A stretch of 57,712 bases of DNA from Dehalococcoidia bacterium (GTDB taxonomy: Bacteria; Chloroflexota; Dehalococcoidia; GIF9; AB-539-J10), in assembly GCA_021162545.1 (NCBI GenBank), contig JAGGYM010000058.1, positions 1 to 57,712 of the forward strand. The letters are read 5' to 3'. Under the pieces are notes generated by a model. That model was not told the origin of the DNA. It saw only the letters and a program-made list of their open reading frames with translations, and made no database searches. The translations under genes were made by a program, and so were the position numbers. Below are positions 9,864 through 18,503 of the stretch, piece after piece. Within the stretch, counting starts at the first letter, position 1. Every line of letters begins with the position of its first letter.

Positions 9864-9962
9864 ATGCAATTTTTAATCTGCTCCAAACCTGCCAGGGACC
9901 CTGATTTCCCATCGTTCTCTTCCTTTCCCGTCGCATTCCCCAAATTCCTCAAGTACAGCTAG
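9864..9962 (+). CDS. Putative leader ORF 2, copy 1 (32 aa: MQFLICSKPARDPDFPSFSSFPVAFPKFLKYS)
   Basis: Frame, start, stop and length conserved in the copy at 11478..11576; no strong SD; stop lies 9 nt before the hairpin. Confidence 0.35.
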   Translation: MQFLICSKPARDPDFPSFSSFPVAFPKFLKYS

Positions 9963-9971
9963 CTGCGCCTA

Positions 9972-10006
9972 TCCCGGGGCTCATTTTTTGCCGCCGGGAA
10001 TTTTTT
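9972..10006 (+). terminator. Terminator/attenuator-like hairpin upstream of OpuAC gene 1
   Basis: TCCCGG(GGC)tcatttttt(GCC)gCCGGGA then aTTTTTT, inside the 5' leader, 22 nt before the ATG at 10029. Confidence 0.55.
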
Positions 10007-10028
10007 ATCATAAATAAAGGAGGTAAGT

Positions 10029-11060
10029 ATGAAACATAAGACAAGTATCAAGGTCTTGATGGTCGTTCTGTGTGCCCTGCTGCTCCCCATGGCCATGATT
10101 GGCTGCTCTCCAGCATCGGAACCAACGCCAACGCCAACACAGGCAGGCCCCATCGTCTTTGGCGACATCAGTTGGGACAGCGCTCAGGTGCACAACCGTA
10201 TCGCCGCTTTTATCCTGGAGAATGGCTATGGCTACGAACCAGATTATATTCCTGGTGATACAGCCCCCCTGTGGATGGGTTTGGAGAAGGGTGACGTTGA
10301 CGTGATAATGGAATCCTGGACGGAAAACATACTTGAGATTTACAACAAAGCCATCGACTCTGGTGCCGCAGTCGATCTGGGGAGTAACTATCCCGACAGC
10401 GGGCAGGGGTGGTTGGTGCCCACCTACATGATTAAAGGCGACGCTGAACGCGGAATAGAGGCTACAGCTCCAGACCTCAAGACCGTTTTCGACCTGCCTC
10501 AGTACTGGGAGCTGTTCAAGGACCCGGAGGTACCTACCAAGGGGCGTTTTTTCAACTCCATCCCCGGATGGCAGTGCACCGAGATAAACAGCATCAAACT
10601 CAAGACCTATGGCCTGGATGAATCTTTCAATGACTTTCTTACCGGGTCGGGTGCAGCCCTGTCCGGTTCCATGGTCAGCGCCTATGAAAAGGGCGAGCCC
10701 TGGGTAGGATACTACTGGGAACCGACCTGGATACTGGGCAAGCTTGACATGACTTATCTGGAAGAACCGCCCTTTGACCAGTCAGAGTGGGATAACAAGA
10801 CCTATGGCTGTGCCTATAGTCCTGTCCAGGTCAACATCATCGTCAACACCGATTTTGCTGACAGCAATCCTCAGGTGGTGGAATTTCTCAGCAACTATGA
10901 GACTACCACCGCTATGGTAAACCAAGTCCTGTCCTATATGCAGGAGAACGAGGCAAGCACGAATGAAGCTGCCATCTGGTTCCTGCAGGAAAACGAAGAC
11001 CTGTGGACCAAATGGGTATCGCCAGAGGTGGCAGCCAAGGTCAAGGCTGCTCTACCATAG
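10029..11060 (+). CDS. Glycine betaine/proline-type ABC transporter substrate-binding lipoprotein (OpuAC family), copy 1
   Basis: Lipobox MIGC, EPTPTPT linker, IVFGDISWDSAQVHNRIAAFILENGYGYEPDYIPGDT...LEKGDVDVIMESWTENI; RBS aaaggagg. Confidence 0.9.
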   Translation: MKHKTSIKVLMVVLCALLLPMAMIGCSPASEPTPTPTQAGPIVFGDISWDSAQVHNRIAAFILENGYGYEPDYIPGDTAPLWMGLEKGDVDVIMESWTENILEIYNKAIDSGAAVDLGSNYPDSGQGWLVPTYMIKGDAERGIEATAPDLKTVFDLPQYWELFKDPEVPTKGRFFNSIPGWQCTEINSIKLKTYGLDESFNDFLTGSGAALSGSMVSAYEKGEPWVGYYWEPTWILGKLDMTYLEEPPFDQSEWDNKTYGCAYSPVQVNIIVNTDFADSNPQVVEFLSNYETTTAMVNQVLSYMQENEASTNEAAIWFLQENEDLWTKWVSPEVAAKVKAALP

Positions 11061-11150
11061 ATGCGGGACTGACACTATAGATAAAAGTGCAACATGGTAA
11101 AGGTAAACCTCTCCTTGAGAGAGAGTTTCACCATAAGTTTGCGGACATGA

Positions 11151-11186
11151 GAGACTGTTCGGTGTTATGCCGAACAGTCTCCCTTC
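11151..11186 (+). terminator. Intrinsic terminator after OpuAC copy 1
   Basis: GAGACTGTTCGG-tgttatg-CCGAACAGTCTC, 12-bp perfect stem, then ccttctt. Confidence 0.75.
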
Positions 11187-11281
11187 TTATCGAGGCGCAG
11201 CGGTGGCAGAGGATTCTTTGATGCCCATATATACCTGAAGGCAGGATGAGGCAAGTTCGTATAGAGCCTCGACTGGTCGCT

Positions 11282-11311
11282 TTGACAGCGATGCGCCAGA
11301 TTGGCTAAAAT
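11282..11311 (+). promoter_or_regulatory. Sigma70-like promoter of leader 2
   Basis: TTGACA (11282-11287), 18-nt spacer, TAAAAT (11306-11311), collinear with the copy-1 promoter. Confidence 0.55.
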
Positions 11312-11384
11312 GAAAACCTCGTTAGTTCAGGATGGGCTGGTTGTTCCGAACACCGGGGCAGAAATAAAATAAAAGGAGGATTTT

Positions 11385-11435
11385 ATGTGGTATGTGTGTG
11401 ATGTGTGCGTGTGGTGCAGTTATACTTGCGGGTGA
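11385..11435 (+). CDS. Putative Cys-rich leader peptide 2 (16 aa: MWYVCDVCVWCSYTCG)
   Basis: aaaaggagg-atttt-ATG; paralogous to 9771..9821. Confidence 0.5.
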   Translation: MWYVCDVCVWCSYTCG

Positions 11436-11477
11436 CGGGCTATTCCTCAGCCTCCCGTTATCGGTGAAGTATTCGTT

Positions 11478-11576
11478 ATGCAATTTTTAATCTGCTCCAA
11501 ACCTGTCAGGGCTCCCAATTTCCCATCGCCCGATTCCTTTCCCGTCGCATTCCCCAAGTTCCTCAAATACAACTAG
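11478..11576 (+). CDS. Putative leader ORF 2, copy 2 (32 aa: MQFLICSKPVRAPNFPSPDSFPVAFPKFLKYN)
   Basis: Same length and frame as 9864..9962, with no indels. Confidence 0.35.
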   Translation: MQFLICSKPVRAPNFPSPDSFPVAFPKFLKYN

Positions 11577-11585
11577 CTGTGCCTG

Positions 11586-11618
11586 TCCTGGGGCTTGTTT
11601 TGACGCCGGGAATTTTTT
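11586..11618 (+). terminator. Terminator/attenuator-like hairpin upstream of OpuAC gene 2
   Basis: TCCTGG ... CCGGGA followed by aTTTTTT; one C->T change leaves a G-U wobble, so pairing is kept. Confidence 0.5.
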
Positions 11619-11640
11619 GTCATAAATAAAGGAGGTAAGT

Positions 11641-12672
11641 ATGAAACGTAAATCAAGTATCAAGACCTTGATGGTCGTTCTGTGTGCCCTGCTGCTCCCC
11701 GTGGCCATGATTGGCTGCTCATCAACGCCAGCACCAGAACCGACTCCAACGCCAACGCCGACACCAGCACAGGCAGAAACTATTGTCTTCGATGACGCCG
11801 GCTGGGACAGCATCCAGGTGCACAACCGCATCGCCGGATTTATCCTGGAGAATGGTTATGAGGGTTACAAGGCCGAGTACATACCGGGGGAGACCATCAT
11901 GCTGTTTACAGGTTTGGCTCAGGGAGACATAGATATCTGTATGGAGAGCTGGGAAGAAAACATACAGGAAGTCTATGACAAAGCCCTCGCTGCCGGAGAA
12001 ATAATCGACCTGGGCAGCAACTTCAAAGACAGCTGGCAAGGATGGCTGGTGCCCACCTACATGATTGAGAACGGTGACCTGCCAGCAGGTATGTCCGTAG
12101 AGGATTTATCCGAATACTGGGAGCTATTCAAAGACCCTGAGGACCCAACCAAGGGGCGCTTTCACAGCTGTGTACCCGGATGGGGATGCCAGGAGATAAA
12201 CACCATCAAACTTAAGAGTTACGGACTGGATGAGTACTATGTTGATTTCCTGTGTGGCTCAGGTGCAGCGCTATCCGGTTCCATGATCAGCGCCTATGAA
12301 AAGGGCGAGCCCTGGCTGGGCTACTACTGGGAACCGACCTGGGTCCTGGGCAAAGTTGACATGACTCGCCTGGAAGAGCCTCCTTATAATCAGACGACAT
12401 GGGAGACCGACAAGACTTGCGCTTATCCTGCCGCCAAGGTTAATATCGTGGTCAATGCTGACTTTGCAGACAGGGCGCCTGATGTGGTGGAATTTCTCAG
12501 CAACTATGAAACCCTCACTGCTACGAACAATGCTGTCCTGGCCTATATGCAGGAGAACGAGGCAAGTACCGAGGAGGCTGCCATTTACTTCTTGCAGGAG
12601 TATGAGGATGTGTGGACTCAGTGGGTGCCGGCGGATGTAGCCAGCAAGGTCAAGGCTGCTCTGCCCCAGTAA
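11641..12672 (+). CDS. Glycine betaine/proline-type ABC transporter substrate-binding lipoprotein (OpuAC family), copy 2
   Basis: Same length (343 aa) and architecture as 10029..11060; IVFDDAGWDSIQVHNRIAGFILENGYEGYKAEYIPGET. Confidence 0.9.
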   Translation: MKRKSSIKTLMVVLCALLLPVAMIGCSSTPAPEPTPTPTPTPAQAETIVFDDAGWDSIQVHNRIAGFILENGYEGYKAEYIPGETIMLFTGLAQGDIDICMESWEENIQEVYDKALAAGEIIDLGSNFKDSWQGWLVPTYMIENGDLPAGMSVEDLSEYWELFKDPEDPTKGRFHSCVPGWGCQEINTIKLKSYGLDEYYVDFLCGSGAALSGSMISAYEKGEPWLGYYWEPTWVLGKVDMTRLEEPPYNQTTWETDKTCAYPAAKVNIVVNADFADRAPDVVEFLSNYETLTATNNAVLAYMQENEASTEEAAIYFLQEYEDVWTQWVPADVASKVKAALPQ

Positions 12673-12752
12673 TTGCATACGACAGTAAACAGGTAATGTA
12701 TAGAGGATACTCCTCCCCTGTGGAGAGCAGAGTTATCCCTGTGACTTAGAGA

Positions 12753-12787
12753 AAGGCTGCACGGCTTTAGCCGTGCAGCCTTTTTTC
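12753..12787 (+). terminator. Intrinsic terminator after OpuAC copy 2
   Basis: aaGGCTGCACGGCT-tt-AGCCGTGCAGCCtt followed by tttt. Confidence 0.88.
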
Positions 12788-12912
12788 TTCGTGGAAGATG
12801 CTCAATAAATACCTGCACCGTCGCGAATGCAAAAGAGATGCTTGAGTTTACATAATAATTTAATGGTGCCTCAGTAAAGCCGTCTGCGCTGAGGTCACCA
12901 TGAAAGTCAATG

Positions 12913-14214
12913 CTACTCCCCTGAGTGAACGGGGTTCAGCTTGCGGGGGGCTACCAGCCACATGAGCACAGCAGCTGCAATGAGGCAGCACAGGAATATG
13001 ATAAAAGCTATGGCGTAGCTGCCGGTCCTGTCGTAAAGGAATCCCGCCAGCCAGGGGCTGATGGCACCTCCCAGGGCGAAGCCCATGACGATAAATCCCT
13101 GGATGGAGCCGAAATGCTTTCCGTGGAACAGGTCCGCCACCACAGCGTAGAAGATGGGCCCTGTGGCGCCGAAACTCAGGCCGCTGCAGATGGCAAAAAG
13201 GAAGGGCATCCATGGTTGGGAAGTGTCCTTTATCAGAAACAGCAAAATTGAAGATGCTGCGCCCAGGAGACAGGCCGGTATGAATATCTTTTCCCTTCCC
13301 ACGCGGTCTGAGAGAGGGCTGCAAAAGGTGCCGGCGACAAAGGCGATGCCAAATGAGCTGTAGATGGTAGCAGCCGTCATGGAGTCGTACCCGGCATCCT
13401 TGAAGAAGTAAACCTGGTGCGCTACCGCTATTTGCTGCGCCATGCCCAGGAGAAGGAAAGCCGTCAGGAAAAGCAACCAGAACTGGCGGGTTTTCAGTGC
13501 TCGCAGCAGCGTCCATCCTGTCCTGTTCCATGTTTCCTCTCCACTCGCTGTGAACTGAAGTGCGCCATGAGCTTCCCTTTCATCCGCTGCCCGTGGCGCC
13601 GCCTCCGGCATGCCATCCGCTAAAAGCCCCTTGTCGCGGGGGCTGCGTCGCATAAAGATGGCGCAGGCGGGTGCGATGATAACGATAACGGCAATTCCTA
13701 TCATGATGTAGGCGTTCCGCCAGCCGAAGCTGGAAATCAGGAACTGGGAGAGGTAGGCAAATACCATGCTGCCACCGAAGGCGGCTCCCAGGATGCCAAA
13801 GGCCAGGCCGCGCTTTTTTACAAACCAGTTGGCTACTATAGAGGTCATGGGATTCCACCCCGTTACGCTCATCCCTATGGCCACCATAATTCCATAGAGA
13901 AGGTAAAATTGCCACTGAGTTGTAGCCATGCTGCATAGCATGACGCCTGCCCCCGTGATGACAGCGCCTACTGTCAGAACCACTCTTGGATTAAATTTAT
14001 CTATCAGGATGCCCACTACCGGTGCGCTCAGTCCATAGACCAGGACGGCCAGGGAGAACATCACCGCCGTGTCTCCTCTTCCCCAGCCGAATTCCTCCAC
14101 GATGGCAGGATAAAATACCGAAAAGGAATTTCTGACGGCATAGCTGAGAATTATAGCGATGAAGGCCACTACCAGAATGACCCAGCCATAGAAGATGCCC
14201 CGTCCGTTGTTCAT
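12913..14214 (-). CDS. MFS transporter, oxalate/formate antiporter (OFA)-like
   Basis: MNNGRGIFYGWVILVVAFIAIILSYAVRNSFSVFYPAIVEEFGWGRGDTAVMFS; 12-TM pattern; start moved to internal ATG. Confidence 0.87.
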   Translation of the reverse strand: MNNGRGIFYGWVILVVAFIAIILSYAVRNSFSVFYPAIVEEFGWGRGDTAVMFSLAVLVYGLSAPVVGILIDKFNPRVVLTVGAVITGAGVMLCSMATTQWQFYLLYGIMVAIGMSVTGWNPMTSIVANWFVKKRGLAFGILGAAFGGSMVFAYLSQFLISSFGWRNAYIMIGIAVIVIIAPACAIFMRRSPRDKGLLADGMPEAAPRAADEREAHGALQFTASGEETWNRTGWTLLRALKTRQFWLLFLTAFLLLGMAQQIAVAHQVYFFKDAGYDSMTAATIYSSFGIAFVAGTFCSPLSDRVGREKIFIPACLLGAASSILLFLIKDTSQPWMPFLFAICSGLSFGATGPIFYAVVADLFHGKHFGSIQGFIVMGFALGGAISPWLAGFLYDRTGSYAIAFIIFLCCLIAAAVLMWLVAPRKLNPVHSGE

Positions 14215-14521
14215 TTTCTTCTCTCTATTACCCCGCAGCTCCGGTGATGCAGCGAATATCCTACAGGGAAGGAACAACAGCTACCACCGGCGCGAAACCT
14301 GCAACCCTTTCCCTTTTTCCCTGGGAAACACAATTGTAGCGCAATCCACCCCATGAGATACAGGTCGCAGCAGGCAAAATTATAGTTTGCTAATTTCTGT
14401 AGCCTCTTCCCGCATGTGTAATTTCCGACTCTGGGATATAATTAGGGACGAAACATGCCAGGAAAAGGTTATTCTGATGTAGTGCCATGCGGGTAAATAT
14501 TCTTTAATTGAAGGTGAACAG

Positions 14522-15214
14522 GTGATTAAAGCAGTTTTCTTCGACCTCTACCAGACCCTGATACACTATGACCCGCCTCGTGAAGAGCTCGAGCGCAAAG
14601 TGCTCAGCGAGTTTGGCATAGAGGTAACCCTGGAGACCATCCGCCACGCGATTTTTGCAGCCGATGAGTTCATGTATCAGGATCTTGCCCGGCTGTCATG
14701 GAATAAGCGGTCCGCAGAGGAGAAGGCCGCTCTCTATGGCCGGTACCAGGTCTGCTTGCTCAAGGAGGCAGGTGTGGGCGCATCGCAGCAACTGGTGAAG
14801 GAAATTACGCGCAAGATGCAGCAAATCGATTTCAAAAAGGTGTTGTTCGACGACGTCAAGCCCGTCCTGACCCTCCTGAGAGAGAGGGGACTTACTCTGG
14901 GCATGATTTCCAACGTGGATAACGATATAACTCCCATGTGCCGGGAGCTCGGTTTGTCCGAACTGCTCCAGATAGTGGTAACCTCGCAGGACGTGGGAGT
15001 CGGCAAGCCTCACCCTGAAATATTCCAGGAGGCTCTTAAGCAGGCGGAGGTGCAGGCTGACGAGGCGATTTACGTTGGAGACCAGTATCAGATCGATGTA
15101 GAAGGAGCTAATGCGGCCGGCATGAAGGGCGTACTGCTGGACCGCGGTGAAGCGAGAGAAACGGTCCCTTCTCCCAAAATCAAGGGCCTCATCGAGCTGA
15201 TAAATTTCCTTTGA
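14522..15214 (+). CDS. HAD superfamily hydrolase
   Basis: IKAVFFDLYQTLIHYD, LGMISNVDND, VGKPHPEIFQEAL, YVGDQYQIDVEGANAAGM; GTG start. Confidence 0.92.
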   Translation: MIKAVFFDLYQTLIHYDPPREELERKVLSEFGIEVTLETIRHAIFAADEFMYQDLARLSWNKRSAEEKAALYGRYQVCLLKEAGVGASQQLVKEITRKMQQIDFKKVLFDDVKPVLTLLRERGLTLGMISNVDNDITPMCRELGLSELLQIVVTSQDVGVGKPHPEIFQEALKQAEVQADEAIYVGDQYQIDVEGANAAGMKGVLLDRGEARETVPSPKIKGLIELINFL

Positions 15215-15227
15215 GGAAGGAGAGACA

Positions 15228-16337
15228 ATGACAGACCTGCGAATTGAGAAACTGGCTGACCTCTTGGTCAACTATTCCACGGCGGTGCGCCCGGGAGACA
15301 GGGTATTAATCAATGGAAGTGCGCTGGCTGAGCCACTGCTCAGGGCGGTTTACACCAGGGTTCTTGCGGCGGGAGGGCTTCCCCTGATGCAGATTTCCCT
15401 TAATGGAATGGACGAGCTGTTCTTTCGCCATGCTTCGGACGAACAGTTGCAACACGTGCCCGAGCCACTCAAGCTGGCAATGGAAACATACGATGTGCGC
15501 ATCGCCATCGCTGCGGAGGATAACACCAGAGCACTAACAGGAGTGGACTCTTCCCGCATGGTACTGTACCAGAAAGCGCGCACGGAGTTGATGAAGGCCT
15601 TCATGAGGCGCTCAGCCGCGGGTGAACTGCGCTGGACGGTAGCAATTTTTCCCACCAACGCCTATGCACAGGACGCCGAGATGAGCCTGGAAGAGTACGA
15701 GGATTTCGTTTATTCCGCCTGTCTGCCTGATATGGAAGACCCCGTGGGCTACTGGCGGCGCTTCTCTTCCTGGCAGCAGAAAATCGTGAACTGGCTCAGT
15801 GGAAAGAAGCGCATACACGTCGTCGGTCCCGGGACGGACCTCAGCCTCAACATTGATGGCCGCCTCTTCGTCAACTGCGATGGCCGGTACAATATGCCCG
15901 ATGGCGAAGTTTTCACCGGGCCTGTGGAGGACAGCGTCGAGGGCCATGTTTACTTCTCGTATCCTGCCGTATACGGGGGAAGGGAGGTGACGGGGGTGCG
16001 CCTGTGGTTTGAAGGCGGCTGGGTGGCGAAAGCAAGCGCCGAAAAGAACGAGGACTTCCTGCTCAAGACCATCGACACCGACGAGGGTGCCAGGCGAGTG
16101 GGCGAGTTCGCCATCGGCACCAGCGAAGGCATCACGCGCTTCACGAAGCAAATTCTCTTTGACGAGAAGCTAAGCGGCAGTTTTCACCTTGCTCTGGGAG
16201 AGGGTTATCCCGAGACGGGCAGCAAGAACGAGTCGGCAATTCACTGGGACATGATTTGCAATCTGCGCGAGGGAGGAGAGATACGGGTGGACGACGAGTT
16301 GCTCTACCGCAATGGTAAATTTGTAATTGAGTTCTAA
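15228..16337 (+). CDS. M29-type thermophilic aminopeptidase family
   Basis: LVNYSTAVRPGDRVLINGSALAEPLLRAVYTRVLAAGG, NIDGRLFVNCDGRYNMPDGEVFTGPVEDSVEG, GEGYPETGSKNESAIHWDMI. Confidence 0.9.
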   Translation: MTDLRIEKLADLLVNYSTAVRPGDRVLINGSALAEPLLRAVYTRVLAAGGLPLMQISLNGMDELFFRHASDEQLQHVPEPLKLAMETYDVRIAIAAEDNTRALTGVDSSRMVLYQKARTELMKAFMRRSAAGELRWTVAIFPTNAYAQDAEMSLEEYEDFVYSACLPDMEDPVGYWRRFSSWQQKIVNWLSGKKRIHVVGPGTDLSLNIDGRLFVNCDGRYNMPDGEVFTGPVEDSVEGHVYFSYPAVYGGREVTGVRLWFEGGWVAKASAEKNEDFLLKTIDTDEGARRVGEFAIGTSEGITRFTKQILFDEKLSGSFHLALGEGYPETGSKNESAIHWDMICNLREGGEIRVDDELLYRNGKFVIEF

Positions 16338-16579
16338 ACGCGTTTTTCCCGGAATCAAGCCACAAGCCCTCATGGAACAGACTGACATATAATACAATTA
16401 CTTTATGCCATTGTATGGAGGAACAGATTCGGGAGAAAACGGCCGGTGCTGCCTCGGAGAATGCGCAGACCAGTACTTTTATGCCATTGGCAAATGATTG
16501 CCGCCTGTGTGACACTAACGGCAGGAAGCGGCGTTCGCGCCGCAAGGGAAAGAATTTTTAACTTCAGGAGGTAAACCCG

Positions 16580-18274
16580 ATGAAAAAATATGCACTGGTG
16601 CTGCTGGTAGCAGTACTGACCCTTCTCTCCTTTGCCGGATGCACACCGTCATCATCCCCTCAGGTTGCCCTGCAATCTCCGGCAAACGGCAGCTCCGCTT
16701 CCTCGCTGACGCCCATACTGGCCTGGAACTGCAACGAGCCGAATGTCTCTTTCCGCATCCAGGTGGCCAGCGACAGCAACTTCCAGAACCTGGTCATCGA
16801 CCAGTCGGCTCTGCCCAGTCCAAGCTATGCCATACCTCCGAGCAGGCTAAGCAACAACCAGCCCTATTACTGGAAGGTAAATGCCAGCAAGGCGGGCCAG
16901 ACCAGCGAGTGGACACCCTACTGGTCCTTCAATATCACCTCCTCGGCAGGTGGCACCGCAACAGTAAAGGCCACACTCGACGGCAATCCCTGGTCAGGGA
17001 ACGTTAACTACACCCTGAGCGGGGCAAAGCAGCAAACCGGCACCTCAGTGGCCCAGAACCTCAGCGGCCTGACCCCGGGAAGCTACACCCTCGGATACAA
17101 CTCCGGCGGCCCCTCAGGAGCCTCGCTGAAGAACATCACCCCTTCGGCAACCCAGAACCTGCTCGTCAGCAGCGGCATTACTTTCACCCTCAACTTTGTT
17201 TCCCAGTCACCCAGCACCGTAGTGGTCCACGCCACCCTCGACGGCAATTCCTGGTCGGGGAAGGTGCACTACAACATAAACGGCCCATACACCGATTCCC
17301 TCTCTTCCGTGCCCCAGACCTTCGACAACATGTCCGCGGGAACCTATACCGTGGGCTTCCGCTCCGGCGGCCCCAACGGCGCAACCCTGAGTGAAATCTC
17401 GCCGTCATCCAGTCAAACCCTATCCAACGGCGGAATTATTACCTTCACCCTGAACTTCCACTCGCAATCCTCCGGCACCATAAAGGTCAACGCCATGCTG
17501 GATGGCAGAAACTGGTCGGGAAACATCAACTACACCGTAAACGGCCCATACGACGATTCCAGCTCCTACGTTCCCGACAGCTTCGGCGGCCTGCCCCGTG
17601 GAACCTACAGCGTAAACTACCGCTCCGGCGGCCCCAACGGCGCAACCCTGGCGGGTATCTCCCCATCACCCTCGCAGACCCTGGACACCAACGGCACCAT
17701 AACCTTCACCTTCAACTTCCAGTCGCAGACCAGCAGCGGCACCATAAGGGTCAACGCCACCCTCGATGGCCGGCAGTGGTCTGGTTACGTCAATTACGTC
17801 ATACACGGGCCTTATGACGGCTCCGGCTCCAATGTCCCCAACACCCTTGGCAGCGTACCGCCAGGAAATTACTCTCTGAACTACATTTCCGGAGGCCCCC
17901 AGGGAGCGGAGCTGGGCAGCATTTCACCTCAACCGAACCAGTACGTGAACCCCGGTGGCACTATCTCCTTCACCATGAACTTCCACTCGCAGGGCGGTGG
18001 CACCATAAACGTCATGGCTAACATCGACGGCAGTCCCTGGCAGGGAGAGGTTCACTACACCATACGCGGGCCTTACACCGATTCCAGTTCCTCTGCACCC
18101 GACCAGTTCACCGACTTGCCGGCCGGAACTTATACTTTGTCCTACACCTCCGGCGGGCCTCACCAGTGCGTGCTGGAAAGCATTTCGCCTTCGCCAACGC
18201 AGCAACTTTGCAACAGATGTATCATAACCTTTACCCTTAACTTCCACTTCCAGAGCGGCATCCTTCCCGAATAA
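16580..18274 (+). CDS. Lipoprotein: Fn3-like N-terminal region plus five tandem ~86-aa repeats
   Basis: Lipobox LSFAGC; repeats (from ~16961) share xLDGxxWSGxVxYxIxGPYxxS...GxYxxxYxSGGPxGAxLxxISPSPxQxL...GxITFTxNFxSQ. Confidence 0.88.
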   Translation: MKKYALVLLVAVLTLLSFAGCTPSSSPQVALQSPANGSSASSLTPILAWNCNEPNVSFRIQVASDSNFQNLVIDQSALPSPSYAIPPSRLSNNQPYYWKVNASKAGQTSEWTPYWSFNITSSAGGTATVKATLDGNPWSGNVNYTLSGAKQQTGTSVAQNLSGLTPGSYTLGYNSGGPSGASLKNITPSATQNLLVSSGITFTLNFVSQSPSTVVVHATLDGNSWSGKVHYNINGPYTDSLSSVPQTFDNMSAGTYTVGFRSGGPNGATLSEISPSSSQTLSNGGIITFTLNFHSQSSGTIKVNAMLDGRNWSGNINYTVNGPYDDSSSYVPDSFGGLPRGTYSVNYRSGGPNGATLAGISPSPSQTLDTNGTITFTFNFQSQTSSGTIRVNATLDGRQWSGYVNYVIHGPYDGSGSNVPNTLGSVPPGNYSLNYISGGPQGAELGSISPQPNQYVNPGGTISFTMNFHSQGGGTINVMANIDGSPWQGEVHYTIRGPYTDSSSSAPDQFTDLPAGTYTLSYTSGGPHQCVLESISPSPTQQLCNRCIITFTLNFHFQSGILPE

Positions 18275-18298
18275 GGTTGGCGTCCCTCTGAATAACAG

Positions 18299-18346
18299 CC
18301 GGGGGGAGGAGGAAGAACCTGGTTCTTCCTCCTCCCCCCGGTTTTT
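18299..18346 (+). terminator. Strong intrinsic terminator
   Basis: 21-bp perfect inverted repeat ccggggggaggaggaagaacc/ggttcttcctcctccccccgg with a 1-nt centre, then ttttt. Confidence 0.9.
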
Positions 18347-18503
18347 CCCAGGCAGCCGACCCCGCCATCAAAGCGATTGCCGCGCCTCCGACTCGCAATG
18401 ACAGAAGGGGAATCCATTCCCATGAGCACATACACCGGGTTGCAAGAGATAAGCGGTTGGAATATACTTCCATTATAGAACTATTTCAGAGTGGAATTTA
18501 ATT

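Larger units (their letters stand above)
9669..12672 (+). repeat. Tandem duplication of a promoter-leader-OpuAC unit (~1.4 kb per unit, ~1.6 kb period)
   Basis: Near-identical blocks in both copies, including 'caccggggcagaaataaaataaaaggaggatttt', 'gttatgcaatttttaatctgctccaaacct' and 'cataaataaaggaggtaagtatgaaac'. Confidence 0.9.

Noticed and set aside
11711-11932. Overlapping ORFs rich in His/Arg/Gln in alternative frames of the OpuAC genes
   Set aside because: Products of the (acn gcc)n Pro-Thr linker and GC-rich out-of-frame reading; the OpuAC frame explains the region.
16961-18274. Periodic repeats as a CRISPR array
   Set aside because: Period is ~260 nt, in frame and protein-coding; these are domain repeats, not 20-40 nt repeats with unique spacers. 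No CRISPR-like array seen elsewhere.
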